From: Luteococcus sp038433155
GTDB lineage: Bacteria > Actinomycetota > Actinomycetes > Propionibacteriales > Propionibacteriaceae
DNA: 64,000 nt
Direction: 5' to 3'
Assembly (NCBI RefSeq): GCF_038433155.1
Contig: NZ_JBCDMW010000011.1
Coordinates: forward strand, 1 to 64,000
Part shown: piece after piece, positions 57,029 to 64,000 of the stretch
How positions within the stretch are numbered: position 1 is the first letter of the stretch
Layout: each line of letters opens with the position of its first letter
Position numbers and translations under genes: made by a program
The notes under the pieces: generated by a model
The model's database searches: none
What the model saw: the letters and a program-made list of their open reading frames with translations, nothing else
Told to the model about the DNA's origin: nothing

Positions 57029-57892
57029 GTGAGCACTTGCCTTCCCCCCGTGCCCGCCGCTGGGATAGCCGCCTGCCCCGTCTGCCGCTCCCCGCTGGGC
57101 GTCGCGGAACGGGAACTGTGGTGTGACAACGGACATCGGTTCGACAAGGCACGGGAGGGCTTCGTCAACTTGCTCCGCCCGGGCAAGGCCCGCAAGGCGG
57201 TGATCGGTGACGACGCGGACATGGTGGCCAGCCGTCGGCGCTTCCTGGACCGTGGGCACTACCGGGCCCTGTCCCACGGGTTGACCGAGCTGGTGCGCGA
57301 TCTGGACGCGGACGCTCGGATCTCGAGCCTGCTGGACGTCGGCTGCGGTGAGGGGACGTTCACCGCGGCCATGCTGGCGGCACTGCCGGCCGATGACTCC
57401 CCCGCCCCCACCCGGATGGCCTTCGACATCTCCCGCCCGGCCATGAAAGTGACCGCCCGCCGGACGCCGCAGGCGCTGACCTGCGTCGCGTCGGTGATCG
57501 AGATGCCGGTGCTGGACCAGAGCGTCGACGTGCTGACCAGCATCATGGCGCCGCTGCACGAGGCCGAGTTCAACCGTGTGGCGCGTCCCGGTGGGCGGAT
57601 CGTCGTGGTCTCCCCCGGCGACTCCCACCTGGCCGAACTGCGCCAGGTGCTCTACCCGCACTACCGCCCGCATGACGAGCAGGTTGCCCTGACCGAATCC
57701 CTTGCGGTACTGGAACAGCGCCGGTTCACCGACACCATCCACCTGGCCAGCGCCCAGGAGCTGCACGAGGTCTGGGGCATGACCCCTTACCGCTGGAACA
57801 CCCCGCTGGACGGTCAGGAACGCTTCGCGGAACTGACCGAACTGACGATCAACGTGCACTTCGTCGCGACGGTCTTCGCCGTCCCCGCCTGA
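57029..57892 (+). CDS. 23S rRNA (guanine-N1)-methyltransferase, RlmA/TlrB-type
   Basis: SAM-dependent methyltransferase of 287 residues. The N-terminal zinc finger CPVC...CDNGHRFDKAREGFVNLL is diagnostic of the RlmA(I)/RlmA(II) family, which methylates G745 or G748 in 23S rRNA helix 35. The SAM loop is LLDVGCGEGTFTAAM near residue 110. In Gram-positive bacteria the RlmA(II) form (TlrB) influences macrolide binding. GTG start at 57029. It stands alone between the M23 gene and the GTPase operon. Confidence 0.9.
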   Translation: MSTCLPPVPAAGIAACPVCRSPLGVAERELWCDNGHRFDKAREGFVNLLRPGKARKAVIGDDADMVASRRRFLDRGHYRALSHGLTELVRDLDADARISSLLDVGCGEGTFTAAMLAALPADDSPAPTRMAFDISRPAMKVTARRTPQALTCVASVIEMPVLDQSVDVLTSIMAPLHEAEFNRVARPGGRIVVVSPGDSHLAELRQVLYPHYRPHDEQVALTESLAVLEQRRFTDTIHLASAQELHEVWGMTPYRWNTPLDGQERFAELTELTINVHFVATVFAVPA

Positions 57893-57928
57893 GACCCGAA
57901 CACCGATCAGGCTCGGAGACCTCGCTCG

Positions 57929-59569
57929 CTACAGTGCCCGGGCCACGGAGTCCCGGGCCTGCTCGTAACGACGCAGCTCCGCATTGATCGGGTCGATGAT
58001 CCGTTGACGCGAGACCTGCCCGATCGCCTTCTCCAGCACGTGCGTGGCACGGGCTGCCTTGCGCTTGGCGGCGAGCTCTACGAAGACCCGGCTGACCAGT
58101 GCCAACAGGAGTCCGGCAACCACACCGCCGGCCACCAGCCAGGTGGGGATCGGCAGCCGGTGCCAGGTCGGGCCCAGGGACAGGTCCATGACGCCGAAGT
58201 AGATCAACGCCATCCGCGCCGCCAGCCAACCCAGGCCCACCACGACGCAGGCGATCAGCAGCCACTGCAGCACCTGGAAGATCTTCCACCAGCCAGTCCC
58301 TCGGTCCATCGCCAGATCGGTGGTGGCGATCGCCCGGTCCAACTCGTCGGCCAGCAGCGAGTCGTCCCGCTTGGACGCCTTGCGCACGGCATCCTGCCAA
58401 CCGCGCGGCAGGCCCACCGACGCCTCGTCGGCCACGGCCCGCACCGCGGAATCCACCCGCGCCTGCTGCACCCCGTTGAAGCTGAGTCCATTCTTGTTGA
58501 TCCCGGTGCGCTGCACCCGGGCCGGCTCCAGCTCGGTCTTCTTGCCGATCTTGACCGCGTCCAGATGGAGCCGCTTCAACGGATCCGGCTTGAACCGCTT
58601 GATCCAGGTGATCGCGGGCCACCCGGTGGCCAGGGTGCCGCGCCGACGGGTGGCCTTGAGCACCGCCTCGCTCACCACGCCGACGCCCGCAGCCTCGCCC
58701 AGGGCCTTGTTCAGTTGTGCCTCGCGGACCTTGCTGACCTCGTCGGGTTCGGCATGGCCGATCTCGGTGGACAGCTTGCGGGCCACCTGGGTGACGTCGG
58801 CCTCCAGCCGCTTGGCGGCCATCTGCTTGTTCTGGATGGCGGTGGCCAGCTGGGCGCGCAGCTGGTCCACGCCCATCCCGGTCATCGCGCTGATCGCGCA
58901 CACCTGCGCCTTGCCCAGCCCCTCGGAGTCAAGCAGGGCGCGGAGGTCCCGCATGGTGGGTTCCAGCTGCCCCTCCGGCAGGCGGTCGGCCTGGTTGAGC
59001 ACCACCATCATCACCTCGGCGTGCTGTGCGAGGGGCTTGAGGTAGCGGTCGTGCAGGGCGGCGTCGGCATACTTCTGCGGATCCACCACCCAGATGAACA
59101 TGTCCACCAGCTGCACCAACCGGTCCACCTCGTCGCGGTGGGCCCGTTCGGTGGAGTCGTGGTCGGGCAGGTCCAGCAGCACCAGCCCCTGCAACGCCGG
59201 GTCCCCACCGGTCACGACGTGCCGGGTGGGCACCTCCAACCAGTCCAGCAGGTCATTGGGCACCTCGCTGCCCCAGTAGGCGGCCATTGCCTTGCTGGTG
59301 GTGGGACGGGTCACCCCGGGCACGGCCAGCTGGGTGCCGGACAGCGCGTTGAAGGTGGAGGACTTGCCGGAACCGGTGGCCCCGGCCAGCGCGACGACGG
59401 TGATGTCCCCACTGAAGGCCAGCCGCTTGTCGGTGTGACCGACGACATTGCGCGCCTCGGCCACCAGCGTGGCCTCGGTGCGGCCGTCGGCCAGCTCGAT
59501 GGTCTCGGACAGCGCCTTGACCTTGTCGGCGACGCCGCGCCGGTCCGGGTTGGTGCGGGTGCGGGCCAT
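57929..59569 (-). CDS. Dynamin-like GTPase B
   Basis: Membrane-linked GTPase of 546 residues. G1 is GATGSGKSS near residue 65, G3 is DLPDHDST, and G4 is NQAD. The C-terminal third has two hydrophobic hairpins (LLIACVVVGLGWLAARMALIYFGV and WLVAGGVVAGLLLALVSRVFV) that would insert into the membrane, then a short coiled tail. Its ATG overlaps the stop of the upstream GTPase by one base, so the two are made together, like dynamin-like pairs in other actinobacteria that form hetero-complexes on membranes. Confidence 0.88.
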   Translation of the reverse strand: MARTRTNPDRRGVADKVKALSETIELADGRTEATLVAEARNVVGHTDKRLAFSGDITVVALAGATGSGKSSTFNALSGTQLAVPGVTRPTTSKAMAAYWGSEVPNDLLDWLEVPTRHVVTGGDPALQGLVLLDLPDHDSTERAHRDEVDRLVQLVDMFIWVVDPQKYADAALHDRYLKPLAQHAEVMMVVLNQADRLPEGQLEPTMRDLRALLDSEGLGKAQVCAISAMTGMGVDQLRAQLATAIQNKQMAAKRLEADVTQVARKLSTEIGHAEPDEVSKVREAQLNKALGEAAGVGVVSEAVLKATRRRGTLATGWPAITWIKRFKPDPLKRLHLDAVKIGKKTELEPARVQRTGINKNGLSFNGVQQARVDSAVRAVADEASVGLPRGWQDAVRKASKRDDSLLADELDRAIATTDLAMDRGTGWWKIFQVLQWLLIACVVVGLGWLAARMALIYFGVMDLSLGPTWHRLPIPTWLVAGGVVAGLLLALVSRVFVELAAKRKAARATHVLEKAIGQVSRQRIIDPINAELRRYEQARDSVARAL

Positions 59570-61458
59570 CAGCGCTTCTCCTCGATGTTCTCGTCCACCA
59601 GTTCGGCCTCCACCAGCTCGGCGTCGCGATGATCGGCGACGGTGTTCAGCTGGACGGTCTGGCGCTCGGGCTGCGGCGCCTCCAGGGCCTGCTGCTGGGC
59701 CTGCGGGGCGTCCAGCGCGGGGACGTCGGCCCGGCCGACGGTCAGCGCGTCGTCGTCATAGCCCTCGTGCCGGGCAAAGTTGACCTCCTCCGCGGCCTGG
59801 CGGATCCGCTCGGCCTGGTCCCGGTCACCACCCAGAGCAGCCAGGGCTTCGTCGTAGCGCTGCAGTTCGGTGGCCATCACGGCCTCCACCCGCGCGTCCA
59901 GGTCCGACTTGGCCTTGGCGGCCAGCCGGCGCACCGCGTCGTCGCCGAAGACGGCCTCCAGCAGCCGTTGGGCCAGCACGACGGAGCCGCCGGCGATGCC
60001 TACCTCGGCACCGGTCAGGCCACCGGTGTGGGCAAAGACCACCACCATCAGCGCGGCGGAAACGCCATTGACGCCCAGCGCCAGGTAGCGCGCCTGGGTG
60101 CGCTTGCCCATGCCTTCGCTGGAGACGATCTCCATCACATCGCCCTGCCAGTCCCGGATGGCTCGCGCCACCTCGTCCTGGAAACCGGAGGAGGCGCGGG
60201 ACAGGTCCTCCCCGCGCCAGTTGCGCAGCACGTCGCGGCCGAAGGGGGTGGCCTGCCAGGCGGCCTCGGCGCGCTCGGCGGCGGCCTCGCCCTGCTCCCG
60301 CACCAGCGCCTCCAACCCGGACTCGACGGCCACCTTCACCCCGTCGGCCTCCGGCGGGGTGCCCTTCACGGAGGCGAAGACCCGGTCACGCAGCCAGCCG
60401 ATCTTCTGCTCCACCACCTTCATGAACTCGCCGGTCCCGACGAATTCCTGCCAGCGGGCCAGCACCTCGCCGCGCATCAGGGTGCCGTCGGCGGACTGGA
60501 CGGAGACCTGGCGGACGGCCTCCTGGTAGCTCTTGGCGGCGTCGCTGCGCAGGCTCTCCAGGGCGTCGGCCTGGGCCTCGACGGCATCGGCCACGGGCGG
60601 CGCCTTGGTGACCAGCGCCCCCACCGCCCCGTCCAGGGTCTGCAGCACGACGCGCTGCCGGCTGGCGGCATCGGCGGCCAGGGTGGCCAGCCAGGTGCGG
60701 ATCGGGGAGACCGCGGCGTCGGGCAGCAGACCCTCGGCGTCGGTCTCGGTCTCCGGCACGGCAAACAGCGGCGAATCGGCCAGGCCGCGTTCGGTCATCA
60801 GCTGGCCCAGATGCGGAGGCACCTGGTTCATGGCGGCCGGGGGCACCCGGTCCAGCACCACGGCGACGGCGGCGGAGCGGTCGACGGCGGCCTTGAGGAA
60901 GTCCCACGGGACGGCATCGGCATAACGGGCGGCGGAGGTGACGAAGACCCACAGGTCAGCCGCCTGCAGCAACTGCGCGGCCAGTTTGCGGTTCTGTTCC
61001 ACCACCGAGTCCACGTCGGGGGCGTCCAGGATTGCCAGCCCGCGGGGAATGGTGGGCTCCTCCACGATCTGCAAGGTGTTGGAGTCATGCGAGCTGGAGC
61101 GGGAACGCACCAGGCCGGGCAGGATCCGGTCCGTGTTGAACCACTTCACGTCGTCGGGGTGGCAGATCAGCACCGGGGACTTGGTGGTAGGCCGGATCAC
61201 GCCGGGCGTGCTGACCACGCGCCCCACCAGGGAGTTGACCAGGGTGGACTTCCCGGCACCGGTGGACCCGCCCACCACGGCCAGCAGCGGCGCGTCGATG
61301 GTGGCCAGCCGCGGCAGGATGTAGTCGTCGAGCTGATGCTGCATCTCGCGGGCATTGCGGGTCTGCTCCATCGCCTGCGGCAGGGGCAGGGGAAGCCGGA
61401 CGGGTGCCAGCGATTCGCGCAGTTCGGTCAGTGCCTGCGTCAGCCGTGTGCTGCTCAC
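59569..61458 (-). CDS. Dynamin-like GTPase A
   Basis: First gene of the pair, 629 residues. G1 is GGSTGAGKST near residue 55, G3 is LDAPDVDS, and a membrane-spanning stretch lies at about 460-510. The tail is acidic with many Ala/Gln and ends ELVDENIEEKR. The GTG at 61458 follows AAAGGAAAC and is chosen because the frame before it is short and unconserved. GTPases A and B share architecture but low sequence similarity. Likely roles are membrane remodelling or stress protection of the envelope; inferred from dynamin-like families. Confidence 0.87.
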   Translation of the reverse strand: MSSTRLTQALTELRESLAPVRLPLPLPQAMEQTRNAREMQHQLDDYILPRLATIDAPLLAVVGGSTGAGKSTLVNSLVGRVVSTPGVIRPTTKSPVLICHPDDVKWFNTDRILPGLVRSRSSSHDSNTLQIVEEPTIPRGLAILDAPDVDSVVEQNRKLAAQLLQAADLWVFVTSAARYADAVPWDFLKAAVDRSAAVAVVLDRVPPAAMNQVPPHLGQLMTERGLADSPLFAVPETETDAEGLLPDAAVSPIRTWLATLAADAASRQRVVLQTLDGAVGALVTKAPPVADAVEAQADALESLRSDAAKSYQEAVRQVSVQSADGTLMRGEVLARWQEFVGTGEFMKVVEQKIGWLRDRVFASVKGTPPEADGVKVAVESGLEALVREQGEAAAERAEAAWQATPFGRDVLRNWRGEDLSRASSGFQDEVARAIRDWQGDVMEIVSSEGMGKRTQARYLALGVNGVSAALMVVVFAHTGGLTGAEVGIAGGSVVLAQRLLEAVFGDDAVRRLAAKAKSDLDARVEAVMATELQRYDEALAALGGDRDQAERIRQAAEEVNFARHEGYDDDALTVGRADVPALDAPQAQQQALEAPQPERQTVQLNTVADHRDAELVEAELVDENIEEKR

Positions 61459-61579
61459 ACGTTTCCTTTCGACGGCGCGGGCGGCCAGCACCCGCGGAAT
61501 TCCTCCACCACTGTGGCACGAACCGCCGCATTTGGCGCGTCGAAGGTTGAGGGTTTGGCAAACCTCAAGCGCCCGGCCC

Positions 61580-63013
61580 TCAAGCGCCCGGTGGACGCCA
61601 GTTCTGCTGCGCCGGCTGGTGGATCACCCGGGCAGGTGCCAGCTGAGGCTGGCGGGCGCCGCCCCGCAGATGCTTCCAGAAGGCCAACCGGGCCCAGTTG
61701 ATCCGGATCTTCAGACCCTGGGTCTCGTGCAGGGCGGTGGCGCGCAGCCCCTTCAGCTCGGCCAGCAGTTCCTTCTCACGCTCGTGCCCGGCGACGTCGA
61801 TCAGCCCGCGCACCATGGCGTCGCGCAGGTAGGCCAGTTCCGTCGCGGCCCGGATGATCGCGACGGTGTCCCGCAGGGTGCGCCAGCCTCGGGTCAGGGC
61901 AACCAGGATCAGCCGGCTGCGGGCCCGTGCGGTGCCGAAGTTGTGCACGTCACGCGCCGGCAACCAGCCGATCTGGACGTAGTCGGTCAACCGGCTGCGG
62001 ATCCGCTTGAGCTCCTTGAACTGGTGGCGGACCAGAAAGCTCAGCATCAGGAACAGGATGATGCCGAACTGGATGACCAGCCAGGTGGGGCTCTGCTGCC
62101 CCACCGTCGCCATCCCGTTGAAGGCCATGTGGCCCAGCGCGGCCAGGCAGAATCCGGTCAGCGGGGCCAGCACCCGGACCAGCTTGCTGCGCGTGCGCAG
62201 GCCCACCAGGAGGCCGATCCCGGTGAACATGGTGAACATCGGGTGGCCGTAGCTGGTGATCACCCCGCGCAGGAAGACCAGCTGCTTGACGGCCTCCTCG
62301 ACGTCACCGGCCCCGATGGTGACCGAGCCGTAGACCATCGCGCGGGCGTAGTAGACGATGTTCTCGGTGAAGGCGAAGCCGATGGCCGACAACCCCGCCA
62401 GCCCGACGCTCTGCAGCACCGACACGATCCGGTAGCGGATCAGGATGGCCAGCAGGAACAGGATGGTGGCCTTGGAGGCCTCCTCCACGAAGGGGGCGAC
62501 GAAGACCGCCGGACGCGCCTGAGCCGCCGGGTCACCGGCGCTGGCGGAGACATTCAGCATCTCCGCGGCCCACGAGTTGATGTTCAGGCTCAGCCAGATG
62601 CTCATGCACGAGCCCCAGCCGAAGGCCAGCAGCCACAGCAGTGGCTTCATCGGCCGCAACCGGTCGAACAGGATGAAGCCCAGGGACCAGACCAGGGCGG
62701 TGGGCGCAGCGTAGCGGGCGCACTGCTGCACGGTCTGCCAGTCCAACCCGGGGATGGTGCCCTCGGGCAGCACCTTGTCCGCGGACAGCTGCCGCCAGAC
62801 CAGCCACAGCACCAGTGCGTAGAGCGGGAAGAGCACCGCGCTCAGCCAGGTCCACGGGCTGGTCAGGATCCGGATGGCCCAGTGCCGGCCGGGCCGGGGC
62901 TTGGGCGGCAGTCCGGACAGGGAGCGGGCGCGACGCTCGGGCTTCACGGCGCTGGCGGCGTCCAGGCTGCCGCCCAGGGTCCATGCCGTGCCGGTCCGGG
63001 TCTGCGTGTCCAT
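61580..63013 (-). CDS. PrsW-family intramembrane metalloprotease
   Basis: Polytopic membrane protein of 477 residues with about eight hydrophobic segments in the middle. The PrsW metal motifs are present in order: VEEASK (E-E-x-x-K) in FVAPFVEEASKA, FTEN in GFAFTENIVYY, HPMFT, and HMAFN. It has long cytoplasmic tails at both ends. In Bacillus PrsW starts anti-sigma factor cleavage; the target here is unknown. It is the last host gene before the integrative element. Confidence 0.92.
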   Translation of the reverse strand: MDTQTRTGTAWTLGGSLDAASAVKPERRARSLSGLPPKPRPGRHWAIRILTSPWTWLSAVLFPLYALVLWLVWRQLSADKVLPEGTIPGLDWQTVQQCARYAAPTALVWSLGFILFDRLRPMKPLLWLLAFGWGSCMSIWLSLNINSWAAEMLNVSASAGDPAAQARPAVFVAPFVEEASKATILFLLAILIRYRIVSVLQSVGLAGLSAIGFAFTENIVYYARAMVYGSVTIGAGDVEEAVKQLVFLRGVITSYGHPMFTMFTGIGLLVGLRTRSKLVRVLAPLTGFCLAALGHMAFNGMATVGQQSPTWLVIQFGIILFLMLSFLVRHQFKELKRIRSRLTDYVQIGWLPARDVHNFGTARARSRLILVALTRGWRTLRDTVAIIRAATELAYLRDAMVRGLIDVAGHEREKELLAELKGLRATALHETQGLKIRINWARLAFWKHLRGGARQPQLAPARVIHQPAQQNWRPPGA

Positions 63014-63041
63014 CCGCTGGTCCTGTCGTCGGGAACGGGCG

Positions 63042-63086
63042 TGGCGCCCCAGGCAGGAATCGAACCTGCGACCGACAGATTAGAAG
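63042..63086 (-). pseudogene. tRNA-Arg(UCU) 3' part: att site of an integrative element
   Basis: Read on the minus strand, 45 bases match standard tRNA positions 32-76. They comprise the anticodon loop CTTCTAA (anticodon TCT), 3' anticodon stem TCTGT, a 5-nt variable loop, T-arm GCAGG-TTCGATT-CCTGC, the 3' acceptor strand CTGGGGC, discriminator G and encoded CCA. The 5' half is absent: bases just upstream (GCATT) cannot pair with the 3' anticodon stem. This is the duplicated 3' end left by integration at a tRNA gene, with crossover at or near the anticodon loop. The intact tRNA should lie at the other end of the element. Confidence 0.88.
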
Positions 63087-63183
63087 AATGCTGTCAATTG
63101 TCGGTGACAAGGTGCGATACTGGCTGTGGGCACATGGTGGGCACGGGAGTGTGCCCACACCGATCCGTGAAGGGGATCAGCAC

Positions 63184-64000
63184 ATGCAATTGTACGACCG
63201 CAGCAAGGAGGCCGGCTGGTCTCCAAATCAGAAACGCTGGCTCGTCCGGTGGCGCGACGGCGACTGCCGCCAGCGCAAACAAGCCTTCGCCTACAAGACC
63301 GAAGCCACCGGCTTCATGGAGCAACTGGCTGGCAAGACCAAGCTCCGCGACCAGAACCGCACCGTCGAAGACCAATGGAAGACGTGGCGGGCGATCCGCA
63401 ACACCCGCTCCCCCGGCCATCAGGCCAATCTGGACTCCACGTGGGCGCTGCACGTCGAACCTGAGTGGGGTGCGGTGCGGCTCACGGACCTACGACACAG
63501 CGTCGTCGCGGAATGGGCCACCCAATTGGAGATCGACCAGTCCCCCGGCGTCGCATCCAGATCCCTCGACATGCTCAGCTCCCTGTGCGCCATCGCCATC
63601 CGCGACAACGTGATCGACCGGAACCCGTGCGACGACATCTCTGTCACCATGCCGGAGGGCCGAGAGCAGATCATCCTCACCCGCGAACAACTCGACCAGG
63701 TGGCCGACGCCATGAACCCCTACAGCCTCGCCATCCGCACCCTGGGGCTGACCGGGATGCGGTGGGGTGAGCTGGCCGGGCTGCAGGTCCGTGACCTCGA
63801 TGTGAAGCGGCGGCGGATCCACATCAGACGGCACGTCACGGAGGTGGGTGGAGTGCTGGACACAGTTGAGGGCACGAAGACTGGCCCACGGCGCACGATC
63901 ACCGCGCCCAAGACGCTGCTGGACGAGCTGGCAGAGAAGGCGAAGGGGCGGATGCCGACCGATCCACTCGTGCCCGCAACCCGTGGCGGAACCCTGCGAC
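63184..64000 (+). CDS. int: Tyrosine-type site-specific integrase (partial, runs off the window)
   Basis: The N-terminal 272 residues of a phage/ICE-type integrase. After an arm-binding N-terminal domain (YDRSKEAGWSPNQKRWLVRW) comes a SAM-like core-binding domain (about residues 60-160). The catalytic domain follows, with LTGMRWGELAGLQVRDLDV (first catalytic Arg) and TKTGPRRTI (catalytic Lys). The H-x-x-R and Tyr motifs lie beyond base 64000. AAGGGG precedes the ATG. It starts 98 bp from the tRNA-Arg fragment, which is its likely attachment site. The GACAG/CTGTC and CCGACA/TGTCGG repeats at 63072-63104 may be its core binding sites. Confidence 0.93.
   Translation, partial: MQLYDRSKEAGWSPNQKRWLVRWRDGDCRQRKQAFAYKTEATGFMEQLAGKTKLRDQNRTVEDQWKTWRAIRNTRSPGHQANLDSTWALHVEPEWGAVRLTDLRHSVVAEWATQLEIDQSPGVASRSLDMLSSLCAIAIRDNVIDRNPCDDISVTMPEGREQIILTREQLDQVADAMNPYSLAIRTLGLTGMRWGELAGLQVRDLDVKRRRIHIRRHVTEVGGVLDTVEGTKTGPRRTITAPKTLLDELAEKAKGRMPTDPLVPATRGGTLR

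Overview
The window looks like chromosomal DNA of a high-GC actinobacterium. Strong G/C at third codon positions, many GTG/TTG starts, a three-gene biotin ECF transporter, an FrnE-type DsbA protein, a PrsW protease and an RlmA-type methyltransferase would fit a member of the Propionibacteriales. That placement is inference; no rRNA gene is present to fix it.

The left half (about 3.8-26 kb) is a carbohydrate-acid island. It holds glucuronate isomerase (uxaC), a fructuronate reductase-type dehydrogenase (uxuB), a PfkB/KdgK-like sugar kinase, a GH3 glycosidase, a HAD hydrolase, two Gfo/Idh/MocA dehydrogenases, two TIM-barrel sugar isomerases, a LacI regulator, and an MFS transporter followed directly by 6-phosphogluconate dehydrogenase (gnd). 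Interleaved with these are a LarA-family nickel-pincer enzyme and all three genes that make its cofactor (larB, larC, larE). Because UxuB makes D-mannonate and Gnd uses 6-phosphogluconate, and because some LarA homologues are gluconate 2-epimerases, the cluster suggests a route glucuronate > fructuronate > mannonate > gluconate > 6-phosphogluconate that bypasses mannonate dehydratase and KDG. Four intergenic regions of the island share a direct repeat, GTTGC-N5-GTTGC with exactly 10 bp periodicity, which looks like a common operator. These are the main findings.

The middle (26-42 kb) is mostly core metabolism: an OPT transporter, a TRIC-type channel protein, a GH13 glucosidase, a two-gene fatty-acid activation/thioesterase unit, BioY-EcfA-EcfT with a BioQ-like operator, MarR plus a large FAD/Fe-S D-2-hydroxyacid dehydrogenase, an FrnE-like protein and an MFS permease. 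Three very long near-perfect hairpins lie in gene-free gaps, at 16.2, 26.1 and 31.1 kb.

From 42 to 53.4 kb the sequence is accessory. It has DUF3800, a DCC protein, an APH-like kinase, GNAT acetyltransferases, DUF6176 with a partial duplicate, a broken GIY-YIG gene, a small HTH protein coupled to a Clp-N/SRPBCC fusion, a TetR-MFS pair with a clear operator, and a DinB-like gene interrupted by one stop codon.

From 53.5 to 63 kb core genes return: EttA, SSB, an M23 lipoprotein, RlmA, a pair of dynamin-like GTPases and PrsW. At 63.04-63.09 kb there is exactly the 3' part of a tRNA-Arg(UCU), from the anticodon loop to CCA, followed by a tyrosine integrase that runs off the window. This is the left boundary of an integrative element that continues beyond base 64000.

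Short repeats encoding EPVE(G/A) are scattered through intergenic DNA and inside two genes. A long poly-G/poly-C tract at 10.25-10.38 kb may be an assembly artefact.
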